NCBI GenBank assembly: GCA_002842855.1
Contig: PHEE01000001.1
Span: 33,294 to 97,293 of the forward strand
DNA from: Alphaproteobacteria bacterium HGW-Alphaproteobacteria-4
GTDB lineage: Bacteria > Pseudomonadota > Alphaproteobacteria > Rhodobacterales > Rhodobacteraceae
Direction: 5' to 3'
DNA: 64,000 nt
Shown here: one piece after another, positions 36,013 to 44,870 of the stretch
Layout of the letters: the number at the start of each line of letters is the position of its first letter
How positions within the stretch are numbered: the stretch's first letter is position 1
Program-made: the position numbers and the translations under genes
The notes under the pieces: model-generated
The model's input: the letters and a program-made list of their open reading frames with translations, nothing else
Databases searched by the model: none
What the model was told of the DNA's origin: nothing

Positions 36013-36315
36013 TCACTCACCGCCGCGGCTGGGTCGCGAGATGCCTTCGATGGCAATCGCCCGGCGCAGATGGCGCGCACCCTTTTCAGTCAAGGTGGCA
36101 ATGACCACAGAGCCCGGCTTGGTCAGTGTCACGGCACCCATTTCGGCGAGCCAGTCGAGCTCGCCATGCACCCATTCACGCTCGCGGTCGATGCCGCCAT
36201 AGGCATAGAGAGCCGCTGTCAGTTGCCCCGAGTGCAGGCGTTCATCGGTTTGCTTGCCCAGCTCCTTGAGAATGATCAACCGGGCGTCTTCCCGGATGCG
36301 CTGCGCCATGTCCAT
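36013..36315 (-). CDS. VpaChn25_0724-family phage protein (Mu gp26-like)
   Basis: 100 residues. A winged-helix-like protein (REDARLIILKELGKQTDERLHSGQLTAAL, then WVHGELDWLAEMGAVTL and ATLTEKGARHLR), which fits the VpaChn25_0724 family encoded between gp25 and gp27 of Mu-like phages. The function is unknown, perhaps DNA-binding during packaging. Confidence 0.8.
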   Translation of the reverse strand: MDMAQRIREDARLIILKELGKQTDERLHSGQLTAALYAYGGIDREREWVHGELDWLAEMGAVTLTKPGSVVIATLTEKGARHLRRAIAIEGISRPSRGGE

Positions 36316-36316
36316 G

Positions 36317-36661
36317 TTACTTCCGCCCCTGCTCGATCAGGACTTCCTGCATCCGCTCCGCAATCGCCGCGACCGGCTTCAGCCTTTCGTCGAGCCGGTC
36401 AATGTGCCCCTCCAAGCGGGCAAGTGACAGCTCCAGCCGGTGCATCATGTTTTGGTCCGGCATCTGGCCGAGCTTGTCGCTAAGCCGGGTCACCTCGCGC
36501 CCCAGTCCTTCGGCCAGGTGCTCAAGGTCGGAAATACGCCGCGCATTCTGCCTCGAGCCCGAATTGACCAGGTTCCAGACCGTGGTGCCAAACGACAGCA
36601 GCGTCGAAAGCCCGACCACCCAGACAATCAGCGGCGCGATATTCAATTCCGATCCCGTCAC
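36317..36661 (-). CDS. DUF2730 protein (Mu gp25-like)
   Basis: 114 residues from the GTG at 36,661, which overlaps the holin stop (GTGA) and is preceded by GGGGGGCGAG. One N-terminal membrane helix (APLIVWVVGLSTLLSFGTTVW) is followed by a coiled coil (ISDLEHLAEGLGREVTRLSDKLG). This layout is that of DUF2730 and suggests a lysis accessory (spanin-like or antiholin-like) role, by inference. Confidence 0.75.
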   Translation of the reverse strand: MTGSELNIAPLIVWVVGLSTLLSFGTTVWNLVNSGSRQNARRISDLEHLAEGLGREVTRLSDKLGQMPDQNMMHRLELSLARLEGHIDRLDERLKPVAAIAERMQEVLIEQGRK

Positions 36662-37176
36662 TTGCTCGCCCCCCAACGGGTGTCGACGAAGTCCTTGACC
36701 GTGTGGCCGCCCATGTAGAGGCCCATGTAGACGGCGTTGAGCTGAAAGAGCGTGCCGAGGTCAGTCTGCGGCAACGCGATCTTCCAGTACGCGTTGGCGA
36801 CATGCAGGATCACGATGTTCCAGAACCAGAGGAACCCAAAGCCCCACATCGCTGCTGGGCGCCAGGCCCAGCTGAGGAAGTGCTCACTTTCGGTTTCGGC
36901 CTTCGCCAGCGCGAACTGCGCCTCGATGCCCGCGGCGTAGAGCGCGATCAGCTCGGGCGCCATCGCCTCGGTCGCGCGCATCGCGTCGATCACCAGCGGC
37001 GGGTTGTTTTCGGCCAGCGACGGCAGCGCTTCGGGCGCAACTCCGGCGCGCTCGGCGATGGCACGGATCACGTCGGTGATCAGTTCGGCACTGCCCGCGC
37101 CGAGCTTGCGGGAAAGCACCTTCTCGATCAGAGGCACGCCGATCTGAGCGGCGAGGGCAATCAGGGCGGAATACAT
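36658..37176 (-). CDS. Holin family protein
   Basis: 172 residues with hydrophobic helices near residues 105-125 (WAWRPAAMWGFGFLWFWNIVILHVA) and 145-160. The WxWRPxxM pattern before the helices and the N-terminal ALIALAAQIGVPLIEKVLSRKLG are typical of the three-helix holin family found beside endolysins of GTA and Mu-like phages. It makes membrane lesions that release the endolysin. Confidence 0.85.
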   Translation of the reverse strand: MYSALIALAAQIGVPLIEKVLSRKLGAGSAELITDVIRAIAERAGVAPEALPSLAENNPPLVIDAMRATEAMAPELIALYAAGIEAQFALAKAETESEHFLSWAWRPAAMWGFGFLWFWNIVILHVANAYWKIALPQTDLGTLFQLNAVYMGLYMGGHTVKDFVDTRWGASK

Positions 37177-37178
37177 GG

Positions 37179-38087
37179 TCAGAAACTCCTCAGGAACGCC
37201 GCGAGCCGCGGCATCTTTCGTTGCACGCGCGCGGCAAGCGCATCGCGGTAGGTGAAAGCAAGCCAGGCAAGCCAGAGCGCGCCGAGCACCAGCACCGCCC
37301 AGCCAAGCCAGGGCGGCAACGCGGCGGGATCGGCGAGCGTATCGGTCGCGGCAACACCGCCCCCGGCGCCAGTGGCGACGGCAGCCGAGGCGGCCTTGGT
37401 GCGCGCATCCAGTGCCCGTTGCAGCGTTGAGAGCGTGGCCTTGCCAATGATGCCGTCGACCGTCAGGTCATAGTCGCGCTGGAAAACCTCGACGCCTTCT
37501 CGCAAAATGCCGGTGGTGCCGGGCGCGCCGGTGACCGCATATCCGAGCGCCTGGAAGCCGTCGCGGATGTGCTGCACCTCGGCCGCATCAACCATGATGC
37601 CGAACCCGGCAAAGATGCCACGAGCAGCGGGCGGCGGGTTCGCCGTGTAGATGCCCTTGGCGATCAGTAGATATTCCTCTTCGCGTCTCCGCTGCAGCCC
37701 AGGAAAAACCTTGCCGGCTGCCTTGTTCCAAAGCAGCAGCGCCGTGCGCACGCCCGGCAGATCGTGGGCCCGCCATTTGCCCACCCAACTCGCGCGGCCA
37801 ATGGCGCCGGTGTTGAAATGAAACGATACGCCGCCATCGAACGCATTCTGCTCGGCACCCGGCATCGCGGATGCCACACCGGGTTCGTAATTCGCGGCGA
37901 GCGCCTGACTCAAGAACTCGCGCGCGCGTGCGCGCGAGAGCACCATGCCCGCCACCGGCTTGATCACGCCTGACGCGGCGGTCAGACCCGAGCCGATCGT
38001 CCAGATCCCGACCGGATCACGATAGGCCTTCAGGATCACGCCTTCCTGTCGCTCGATGAAGGCAATCCCCTTCTCGCTGGTCTGCAT
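37179..38087 (-). CDS. Endolysin: T4-type lysozyme with peptidoglycan-binding domain and C-terminal membrane helix
   Basis: 302 residues from ATG 38,087, preceded by CGGAGGG. The muramidase catalytic pattern Glu-8aa-Asp-5aa-Thr is exact: E15, D24, T30. A peptidoglycan-binding domain follows at about 185-240 (LREGVEVFQRDYDLTVDGIIGKATLSTLQRAL), and a membrane helix sits near the C-terminus (PPWLGWAVLVLGALWLAWLAFTY). The C-terminal anchor is unusual and could hold the enzyme at the membrane until holin action. It lies 2 bp before the holin gene. Confidence 0.9.
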   Translation of the reverse strand: MQTSEKGIAFIERQEGVILKAYRDPVGIWTIGSGLTAASGVIKPVAGMVLSRARAREFLSQALAANYEPGVASAMPGAEQNAFDGGVSFHFNTGAIGRASWVGKWRAHDLPGVRTALLLWNKAAGKVFPGLQRRREEEYLLIAKGIYTANPPPAARGIFAGFGIMVDAAEVQHIRDGFQALGYAVTGAPGTTGILREGVEVFQRDYDLTVDGIIGKATLSTLQRALDARTKAASAAVATGAGGGVAATDTLADPAALPPWLGWAVLVLGALWLAWLAFTYRDALAARVQRKMPRLAAFLRSF

Positions 38088-38187
38088 CTGGCCCTCCGGG
38101 AAAGAGGGCAAATCGGCCCTCGCTGACGCCGCCAGCATGGCCGCGGGCGGCGCATGAAAACACCCGCAAGGGCTTGTGGGGGCAGGC

Positions 38188-38559
38188 TCAGATCAGGGGA
38201 AGCTGGCGCGGATCGGCGACACCCGGGCCGGGCGCGGCATCGATCCAGCGGCGCACCGAGACGTCGCTCGTGTGCAATCTGCGGGCAATTTCGGCTTTCG
38301 GCAAGCCTTTTGCGTGCATCACGCGCGCCACCCAGGGCTTGGCAGTCGGCACCCGCCGCGGCAGGTGTTCGGCGGCACGGGCGAGCGCCGCGGCACGATC
38401 GATCCCGACGAGCTCGGCCAGCTTGCCGCGCCCTTTGGGGTTGGCCGCGAGGTAAAGCTCGGCGCCGCCGAAGGTCAGCAGAAACGTCACCGCGCCCTCG
38501 ATGCCCAGTACCCGAACATAGGGCTCGACGTGTGCTGGCGGGGGTGGCAACGCCGTCAT
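38188..38559 (-). CDS. Mor-type middle/late transcription activator
   Basis: 123 residues. The N-terminal IEGAVTFLLTFGGAELYLA and LAELVGIDRAAALARAAEHLPRRVP repeat and the C-terminal helix-turn-helix (KGLPKAEIARRLHTSDVSVRRWI) match the Mor/C activator family of Mu. It lies just upstream of the lysis genes, the position of mor, and probably switches on middle or late transcription. Confidence 0.8.
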   Translation of the reverse strand: MTALPPPPAHVEPYVRVLGIEGAVTFLLTFGGAELYLAANPKGRGKLAELVGIDRAAALARAAEHLPRRVPTAKPWVARVMHAKGLPKAEIARRLHTSDVSVRRWIDAAPGPGVADPRQLPLI

Positions 38560-38596
38560 GCGCTCACTTCGATGCGATCGCTTTGGGCGGATGCAC

Positions 38597-39031
38597 TCAC
38601 TTCAGCTCCACCCCTGCCCGCCCGCACCAATCCTTCAGCGCGCGCATCACGTCGTTGATCTGGCCAGGCTCGCGCATCACATCGATGTCGACCGGAATCG
38701 CACCCCATTTGGCTTCAAAGCGCGAACGGATGAAGCTGTTGAGCCCGGCGCGACCCGGCTTTTTCAGCGCCCCTGCTTCGCCCAGCAGGCGCCACATCAC
38801 ATGGATGAAGCGAAGATCGGCGCGGGAGGCCGCGGGTCTACGCCCAGCCCCCGCCCGCGCCTCGCCAAAGCCGAGCCGCCTGAGTTCGACCACCACCGCG
38901 GTCTTGTCATTCGGGGTCATCTCGCGCAGCCGACGCTTGCCGGTGACGCGCTCGAAGAGGTCACGTCGATCCTCTTCCTCGGCGATGCCGAGGGCGCGAA
39001 TGCCCGCATAGATCGTCTTGACCGCGCTCAT
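38597..39031 (-). CDS. gemA: GemA family regulatory protein (Mu gp16-like)
   Basis: 144 residues from ATG 39,031, preceded by GAGGG. KTIYAGIRALGIAEEEDRRDLFERVTGKRRLREMTPNDKTAVVVELRRLGF is the gp16/GemA signature. In Mu, GemA modulates host gene expression and DNA topology. It sits between DUF3164 and the Mor activator as expected. Confidence 0.9.
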   Translation of the reverse strand: MSAVKTIYAGIRALGIAEEEDRRDLFERVTGKRRLREMTPNDKTAVVVELRRLGFGEARAGAGRRPAASRADLRFIHVMWRLLGEAGALKKPGRAGLNSFIRSRFEAKWGAIPVDIDVMREPGQINDVMRALKDWCGRAGVELK

Positions 39032-39041
39032 GTCGCCCTCC

Positions 39042-39695
39042 TCAGGCCTTCGCCAGATCGATGGTGATTGCCGTCCAGCCCGCGTCGTGGCGTGGCCGCG
39101 CGTAGCAGCGCACATAGGTCTTCGAGCCCACTACGCGCATCGCATCGCGGATCGCTGCCATGGCGCGCAGCCAGCGCGGATCCGAGATGTCGAGCCTGAG
39201 CAGCATGAAGATCTCCGAGCGGTTGATCTGCCCGGCCTTGTCGGTGTTGAACGCGCGCGTCACGATCGCGCGGATTTCGGGGCGGGCCTCGGCCGACCAT
39301 TCGTTGAGGCACTCGTCGACCAACCCCTTGGCGATCTGCAGCTCGGGGCCAAAGTCGATATGATCGGCCACCTGCACCTGCACCTTGTAGAGCCCATCGA
39401 CGCTCTGCAGCGTCTTGTTGCCCTTGGCGCCGCCGATGGTTGCGCCGTATTCCTGCTCGAGGATTGCATCGAAGCCGCCAATATCGTCGAAGGTATGCTC
39501 CTTGAATCGCGCGATCTGGTCGGAAAGCTCGAGCGCGTAGCCCACGATCTTGCGCGTGACCTCGTCTTGCAGCAGATCCTGCGCCTTGATCATCTCGACA
39601 GGTTTCAGGCCGCCCTTGGCGTCGGCCATGTAGGGCTTGCCGTTCAGCTCGAAGCGGCCGTCAGGCACGCGCGGCGTGGGGGTTTCGGGGGTCAT
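39042..39695 (-). CDS. DUF3164 protein
   Basis: 217 residues. VPDGRFELNGKPYMADAKGGLKPVEMIKAQDLLQDEVTRKIVGYALEL and GGAKGNKTLQSVDGLYKVQV are diagnostic of DUF3164, encoded in early operons of Mu-like phages. The C-terminal region (RSEIFMLLRLDISDPRW) also fits. The function is unknown; host takeover or replication support is possible. Confidence 0.9.
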   Translation of the reverse strand: MTPETPTPRVPDGRFELNGKPYMADAKGGLKPVEMIKAQDLLQDEVTRKIVGYALELSDQIARFKEHTFDDIGGFDAILEQEYGATIGGAKGNKTLQSVDGLYKVQVQVADHIDFGPELQIAKGLVDECLNEWSAEARPEIRAIVTRAFNTDKAGQINRSEIFMLLRLDISDPRWLRAMAAIRDAMRVVGSKTYVRCYARPRHDAGWTAITIDLAKA

Positions 39696-39907
39696 GCCCG
39701 GTCTCCTTGATGGGTGATGATGAGCCGGTCGGGCACGGGGGCCCCCGGCGGGATCGGCACGAGGCCGAAGGCGGCGAGCGCCCCGGCCATCGCGGTAAGT
39801 TCGTCAGTGCTGACCAGGCTCGCGCCGCGCAGCCCGGCGGCATCGATCTTGCCGAGGCCGCGCGCAGCGAGGGTCAGCATTTCTGGCAGGGTCCAACGCT
39901 CAGACAT
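39692..39907 (-). CDS. Early-operon small protein
   Basis: 71 residues (MSERWTLPEMLTLAARGLGKIDAAGL). It overlaps the neighbours at both ends (4 and 8 bp), so it is part of the early operon. There is no recognised domain; helical and acidic/hydrophobic. Confidence 0.6.
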   Translation of the reverse strand: MSERWTLPEMLTLAARGLGKIDAAGLRGASLVSTDELTAMAGALAAFGLVPIPPGAPVPDRLIITHQGDRA

Positions 39908-40151
39908 CGCGTGTCCTCACGCCGCGAGGCGGCACCCCCCGGCCCAGCAGCAACCAGTTGGCATCGGCACCGGTTGCGGCACACACCTTCATCAGTGTCA
40001 GTGCGCGCGGTTGACGTATGCGTGCTTTCCAGTCGGCGGGCACGCTCGGGTCGATTCCGACTTTGCGGGCGAACGCTGCCTGCGATGGAAAGAGCGCAAT
40101 CAGATGCTCGAGCCGGTCGAAAAGCGCCTGATGTTCCTCAGTGCTGATCAT
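39900..40151 (-). CDS. HTH DNA-binding early protein (XRE/Cro-like)
   Basis: 83 residues from ATG 40,151. A Cro/C1-type helix-turn-helix is visible in FPSQAAFARKVGIDPSVPADWKARIRQPRALTLMKVCAATGADANWLLLG. It overlaps its upstream neighbour by 4 bp. It may regulate the early operon; a role in host takeover cannot be excluded. Confidence 0.65.
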   Translation of the reverse strand: MISTEEHQALFDRLEHLIALFPSQAAFARKVGIDPSVPADWKARIRQPRALTLMKVCAATGADANWLLLGRGVPPRGVRTRDV

Positions 40152-40519
40152 CGCTGGTCCTCCCTCGCGTTGCGCGGGCAGGCAGCGCAGGCGCGAAACA
40201 TCCGCACCCGGAGCGGGTTGCCGGTGGCAAAGGCGCGCGACTTGGCACGCCAATCCTGGCACTCGTGCGACGGCAGGGTGCCAAGCGCCGGGCAAGCCAC
40301 GCGGCCCGCCAGAAACACCCCCCTGAACCGCTCTTCAACGGCGCTTAAATCGGCCGGATACTTGGCGCGCAACACCTGGCTGATCAACGCAGGCGAGCGG
40401 TCCATGCGCGCCGCAACCCGGTTCTGGCTGGTGGCGGTGCATTCGACCGCCAGCGCCTCGACCCAGTCCGGCAAGGCATCGCCCCAGGCGGCGCGCGCAA
40501 TTTCGAGCGGGCGGCTCAT
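40148..40519 (-). CDS. HTH and Cys-containing early protein
   Basis: 123 residues. The first half has a DNA-binding-like segment (TSQNRVAARMDRSPALISQVLRAKYPADLSAVEERFRGVF); the second half carries several Cys residues (VACPALG, HECQDW, CAACPRNA) that could bind a metal. Coupled by 4-bp overlaps to neighbours. The function is unknown. Confidence 0.6.
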   Translation of the reverse strand: MSRPLEIARAAWGDALPDWVEALAVECTATSQNRVAARMDRSPALISQVLRAKYPADLSAVEERFRGVFLAGRVACPALGTLPSHECQDWRAKSRAFATGNPLRVRMFRACAACPRNAREDQR

Positions 40520-41067
40520 TGCAAGCCCCCGTTCAGCAGCACGAGTTCACTGAGATTGTCATCCCAGAGCGCGCGCACCCGCCGCTCGCGTGGCGGCCGC
40601 GGGCCGGTGTTGCGGATCAGCCGGTAGATCGCCTCGCGCCGCCCCGGCACTGCCGTGCGCTCGACCTTGAGGTAGCCCGCCTTCAGAAGCGCCTGGCAGT
40701 ACCCCTGCGCGGCTTCCAGCCTGACCGGCACTGAAACGGTCGAGGAATGTGACGCAAGATCGGTGGGCGTGAAGCTTTTCAGTCCCCGCATCGAGGTCCA
40801 GAGGTTGAGTGGCACCGAGCCGCCAGTGCCTGCCTCGCGCGTGCGCGGAAATTCCGCCACGACACGATAGAGGTTCCGCCGCCCGACCCCGCGCTGGATA
40901 TTGATGCAGGCGCCGTCCTTTTCCCAGGCGCGCACGATTTCGGTCGCCTGATACATGCTGACGTGCAGCTCGGCGCTGATCTCGGCGTAGCCAAAGGTGC
41001 CAAGCCGCAGCGCCACCGCCCAGGCAGCATCTGCGAGCGCGATTCGGGTTTCCGGGGTCAGGAACAT
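40516..41067 (-). CDS. Winged-helix early protein downstream of MuB
   Basis: 183 residues from ATG 41,067, overlapping the MuB stop. Two wHTH-like segments are visible (FGYAEISAELHVSMYQATEIVRAWEKDGACINIQ and AAQGYCQALLKAGYLKVERTAVPGRREAIYRLI). It probably binds DNA; the role in replication or regulation is unknown. Confidence 0.6.
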   Translation of the reverse strand: MFLTPETRIALADAAWAVALRLGTFGYAEISAELHVSMYQATEIVRAWEKDGACINIQRGVGRRNLYRVVAEFPRTREAGTGGSVPLNLWTSMRGLKSFTPTDLASHSSTVSVPVRLEAAQGYCQALLKAGYLKVERTAVPGRREAIYRLIRNTGPRPPRERRVRALWDDNLSELVLLNGGLQ

Positions 41068-41852
41068 CACGCGACCCTCCTTTTGGCATCGGCCTTGCGG
41101 CGGAATTCCTCGGCCATTTCATCGCGCCGCGCCGCGGGGGCCTCGCCGGTAAAGAACGCGCCTTTCCAGTCGGCGGCGGTGACCCGCACCAACCCGCGCA
41201 CCTTCGCGTGCTCGTTGATCAGCGCGAGGTTGATCGCCACCCGACGGATCGAGCGACGCGAGGATTTCAGCAAGATCTCGCGCAGGTCCGGGGCGATCTC
41301 GATGCCCGGCGCGTAAATCGGCGCCATGTGACCGACGTCCGCAAGGCTCGCCGGTTCGGCCGCGACCCAGTCGAGCATGCGCCCGTGTACGCGCTCCCAC
41401 CGCTGCAGCTTCTGCGGCAGAAGCTCCTCGCCAATCAGGATCACCGGCACACCCGAGGCCTCGTAGAGCCCGCGCACCACCTCGATCATCTTGTCGCTGA
41501 CTAGGTGGTCGGCCTCGTCCAGAAGCAGCGGGCGGCCCGAGCGCGCGAGTTCTTCCGCCGCCTGGTTGAACAGCTCGGGCGCCGTGCGCGCGGGCCGAAG
41601 GCCAAGTTCGATCACGATCTCCTGCAGCAGGGTCTTGGCGCGCCAGAGCGCCTGAATCTGGATGTGGCAGGCGCGGAAACGATTGGTGGCATAGACCGCC
41701 GCAGTAGTCTTGCCGTAGCCCGAAGGCCCGTAGAAGGTGGCCATGCCCGGCAACCCATGCGCGCGCGTCTGCACCCGATCAATCAGCGTCAGCAAAGCCG
41801 CTACATTCCGCAGGGGTGCCACGCTGTTGTAAAGCCTCGGTTCGTCCGTCAT
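41067..41852 (-). CDS. Transposition target-selection ATPase (MuB-like)
   Basis: 261 residues. An AAA+ ATPase with Walker A YGPSGYGKTTAA, Walker B RPLLLDEADHL and sensor segment GVPVILIGEELL. It is the MuB analogue that coats target DNA, activates the MuA transposase and confers target immunity. It follows the MuA gene. The ATG at 41,852 is preferred over the 22-residue extension that would overlap MuA. Confidence 0.9.
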   Translation of the reverse strand: MTDEPRLYNSVAPLRNVAALLTLIDRVQTRAHGLPGMATFYGPSGYGKTTAAVYATNRFRACHIQIQALWRAKTLLQEIVIELGLRPARTAPELFNQAAEELARSGRPLLLDEADHLVSDKMIEVVRGLYEASGVPVILIGEELLPQKLQRWERVHGRMLDWVAAEPASLADVGHMAPIYAPGIEIAPDLREILLKSSRRSIRRVAINLALINEHAKVRGLVRVTAADWKGAFFTGEAPAARRDEMAEEFRRKADAKRRVA

Positions 41853-41910
41853 CGTTCCCTCGCCTCCGCTCGTGTTTTCCGCCGTGGGCCGTTTGCACCC
41901 GGCGGTTTTC

Positions 41911-44031
41911 TCAGCCAAAGATCGTGTCGCCCCGTTCGTCCCAGAGCATGCGCTCGGCCCGGTATTCGGGCTGGGTCTGGTATACGCTGAGCCAGCGTTG
42001 CTGTTCGGCGGTCAGCCGGTCGCCCGCGTCCAATGCTCGTTCGAGTTCGAGCGCACGGCGGAACCGCTCGCGCGGCTCTTCCTCGGCTACGCGCACCGGG
42101 GCGCTACGATGCGCCGCCAGATCGGCGACGATCGTCGCCTGCGCGCGCTCGAGATCCGGTGCGGGCGCCTTGCGCGCGGATTTTGGCACGGGCTTGGCAA
42201 AGACCGGCCGCACCACCTTGGCCTCCGGCCTCGGCAGATCGGGCGGCGTCAGCGCGGTGAGCCCTTCGCCGATTTCGGCCGCCTTGTATTTCCGGTGCGC
42301 GGCCAGCGCCGTCTTTTCTGCGGCGAGCCAGGCGTTGCGGGCCCGCGCATGCGCGCGCGCCTCGTCCATGTCGAAGAACCCGGTTTTCAACAGACAAGTC
42401 GCGTGGCCCAGATAGGCGTTGTCCTGGCTGTAGATGTGCAGCCCGTCGAAGAACGCGGCAGGGTCGAAGCGGACGATGACCCGCTGCTCGGCAATCTCAT
42501 GCATCCACTCGGACCAGAACTCGCTGCCCTGAAAGCGGACACATCCTGACTGGCTGTCGGCCCGCAGACCCTCGGCGCCCAATAGCCAGAGCCGCCGCTG
42601 CGCCTCGGTGGCTTTGCGGATCGGGGCGATGGCATAGTTTTCGTCGAACACTTCGGCAAAGCTGCGCCCCCATGCGACCTCGGAGCGCCGCCCCTGCCGT
42701 GTGTTGTGTTCCTCGATCCCTTCGGCAAGCACCTCGAGAAACTGCTCGAGGTCGATGGCGCGGCTGCCGTAGTTTTCAGGTTTTGCCTCGGGCCGGTTGC
42801 CGGTCCAGGCGCCCGCAAAGCGCGGATCCTTGGCAATCGCGGTGCACATGTCGCGAAATGCCCGCTCGATCGGCTTCGACTGGCCCGCATAGGGCGTGGC
42901 CCAATGGATCTCACAGCCGAGCGCCGTGAACAGGCCCGGAATGTCCTCGTCGCGCACCTTGAAGCGGTAGCGCGTCGGGCTGCCCCCGGTGATCGCCTTG
43001 GCAGCGAATTCGCGGCCGTTGTCCAGCAGCACATGCTGCGGAATGCCCCAGCTCTCGATCATGTCGCCCGCACACAGCAGCACCGCGGTCGCGTTCGGGG
43101 TCTGATCCACGCGCCAGGCAAGGATGCGGCCAGAGTAGATGTCCTGAAACGCCACCATCTGCGCGCGCCCAATCACCGGCTTTTCGCCACGCGCGGCGGG
43201 CCAGCGCACGAAGACGTCGAACTTGTGGAAGTCGGCGTTGACCGCCTCGAGAACTGTCATTGCGGTCTTGTCGCGCACCTGGGCGGGATACATCCGTTTC
43301 ACGGCGTCGAGCCCCTTGCGCGCCAGCACCTGGCTGACCTGCGACACGGCCGCATCGAGCCGCCGCCGCATCGTGCGCTCCGGCAGAATGTCCCAGCCTT
43401 CGGCACGGGCCCGCTTGACCGAGCGGCGATAGCAATCGGTGAAGGGCGGCTGTTCAAGGCGCAGATAATCGCTCTTGATCAGCGCGAAAAACTCAGGGTT
43501 GCAGTCCTTCGCCCGCGGGCGCTCGGGCGCTGCTCGGTGGCGCGGCGCGAGGTATGGCAGGCGGTCGTCGGCACGCACGCCTTCGACCAGCGCCAGCCAC
43601 GACCAGATCGTGCGCGCGCCGAGGCCTTCCAGGCGGGCAACCTCGGTCACCGCGCTCTGGCGCCCGATCGCGGGCTCGAGTACCTCGACCTTCTGCAAAA
43701 TGCTCTGCCTGACGCGCGCCTTGGCCTTCACCGCCTCGGGCAGCGCTTCGAACCACGTCCAGGCTTCGTCGCGCCCCATGCGCTCGGGTTCCCTGGGTGC
43801 TCGTTCTGACCGCATCAGTTGGTGGCGCGCGCGCACCGGCAGAAGCTGCCAGCTGTATTCCCAACCACCGCCACGGCCCGCGCGGCGACGCGCGTGCAAG
43901 GTGTCCTGGCGCCAGCCAGCCCGCTTGATCAGCGCCTCGACGCCCTGGCGGGTCGACGGCATGTCGGGAAGTGCTGCGGCGGCTATTTCTTCCGCGCTCC
44001 ACCAGAGCCGATCGGGTGCGGCAGAGGTCAT
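41911..44031 (-). CDS. DDE transposase (MuA-like)
   Basis: 706 residues. N-terminal DNA-binding modules (MuA-type end-binding domain, roughly residues 8-240) precede the catalytic core. By alignment with MuA, the acidic triad is D267 (VNADFHKF), D337 (LLDNGREF) and E389 (KPIERAFRD), with ITGGSPTRYRFKV following as in MuA. The C-terminal 130 residues carry basic and helical segments for MuB interaction. It binds the prophage ends and carries out strand transfer and replicative transposition. Confidence 0.95.
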   Translation of the reverse strand: MTSAAPDRLWWSAEEIAAAALPDMPSTRQGVEALIKRAGWRQDTLHARRRAGRGGGWEYSWQLLPVRARHQLMRSERAPREPERMGRDEAWTWFEALPEAVKAKARVRQSILQKVEVLEPAIGRQSAVTEVARLEGLGARTIWSWLALVEGVRADDRLPYLAPRHRAAPERPRAKDCNPEFFALIKSDYLRLEQPPFTDCYRRSVKRARAEGWDILPERTMRRRLDAAVSQVSQVLARKGLDAVKRMYPAQVRDKTAMTVLEAVNADFHKFDVFVRWPAARGEKPVIGRAQMVAFQDIYSGRILAWRVDQTPNATAVLLCAGDMIESWGIPQHVLLDNGREFAAKAITGGSPTRYRFKVRDEDIPGLFTALGCEIHWATPYAGQSKPIERAFRDMCTAIAKDPRFAGAWTGNRPEAKPENYGSRAIDLEQFLEVLAEGIEEHNTRQGRRSEVAWGRSFAEVFDENYAIAPIRKATEAQRRLWLLGAEGLRADSQSGCVRFQGSEFWSEWMHEIAEQRVIVRFDPAAFFDGLHIYSQDNAYLGHATCLLKTGFFDMDEARAHARARNAWLAAEKTALAAHRKYKAAEIGEGLTALTPPDLPRPEAKVVRPVFAKPVPKSARKAPAPDLERAQATIVADLAAHRSAPVRVAEEEPRERFRRALELERALDAGDRLTAEQQRWLSVYQTQPEYRAERMLWDERGDTIFG

Positions 44032-44870
44032 TCCTGCCCCTCCCCATCCGCCTGATCGATCAATTCCTGCAGTTCGGTGGCAAAATGCTCGGCAAAGCGC
44101 CGTTTGGAGGCCTTCGGTACCCGCCCCCAAAGCGCGATCAGCGCCTTGAAACCATCCTCGGCGGGATACTTGACCGAAGGCGCGGCGCCGTTCTTCGCGG
44201 CCAGATAGGCCTTGCGCGCCGCGGTGGCTTTCCGGCCTTCCGCGAGCGCCGCGACCACTGCACTACGCTCGTCTGGGTCGCCGATCTTGCCGAGCAGCAG
44301 CAGGTCGGCAAGCGTCACCTTTTTCGGCGCGGTGCGCAGCCAATATGCTTCGTCGCGGCTGATCAAACGACCGGCGCGGGCGATCTTCCTCACCTGGCGC
44401 ACAGTCAGAGCCCGCTTCTCGGCAATGGTTTCAGCAAAGGAACTTAGTTCCGTTGCTAATCCCTGCCTCGCAAGCCCACCCGCGACTCCGGCTCTGGTTT
44501 CAGGGTGCATTTCCCCATACGCCGCACTGTAGGCCGCAAGAAAAATCGCATCATCAACAGGCGTCATGCCCGCACCAGCGAGGTTCTGGCTCGCCTCGAG
44601 CGCCCGCGCCTCGTTGTCGCGGCAGGTGATCGCCACGACCGGGATGGTCTCATTGCCCATCTCGGTCATGACCGCCAACCGGTTCGCCCCGTCGACGAGC
44701 ACAAACCCATTGCGCGTTTTGCGCACCAGCACCGGCACCGTGAACCCGAATTCGCCGATCACCTGCCGCAGCACAGCAGTCGTCGCGGCAGAAACAGGGC
44801 GCAAGCGATCAGGCGGCACCGCGATGTACGCAATTGGCAGCTCGGTTACGGAAGGAATGATCTCCGTCAT
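44028..44870 (-). CDS. ParB-like nuclease/partition-domain protein
   Basis: 280 residues. The N-terminal ParB/sulfiredoxin-type domain has TVPVLVRKTRNGFVLVDGANRLAVMTEMG followed by an Ala/Glu-rich helical segment (EARALEASQNLAGAGMTPVDDA). It is the only gene between the small early genes and MuA, as in B3-type transposable phages. It may bind DNA near the ends or regulate the transposase; overlap with MuA start is 4 bp. Confidence 0.82.
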   Translation of the reverse strand: MTEIIPSVTELPIAYIAVPPDRLRPVSAATTAVLRQVIGEFGFTVPVLVRKTRNGFVLVDGANRLAVMTEMGNETIPVVAITCRDNEARALEASQNLAGAGMTPVDDAIFLAAYSAAYGEMHPETRAGVAGGLARQGLATELSSFAETIAEKRALTVRQVRKIARAGRLISRDEAYWLRTAPKKVTLADLLLLGKIGDPDERSAVVAALAEGRKATAARKAYLAAKNGAAPSVKYPAEDGFKALIALWGRVPKASKRRFAEHFATELQELIDQADGEGQE

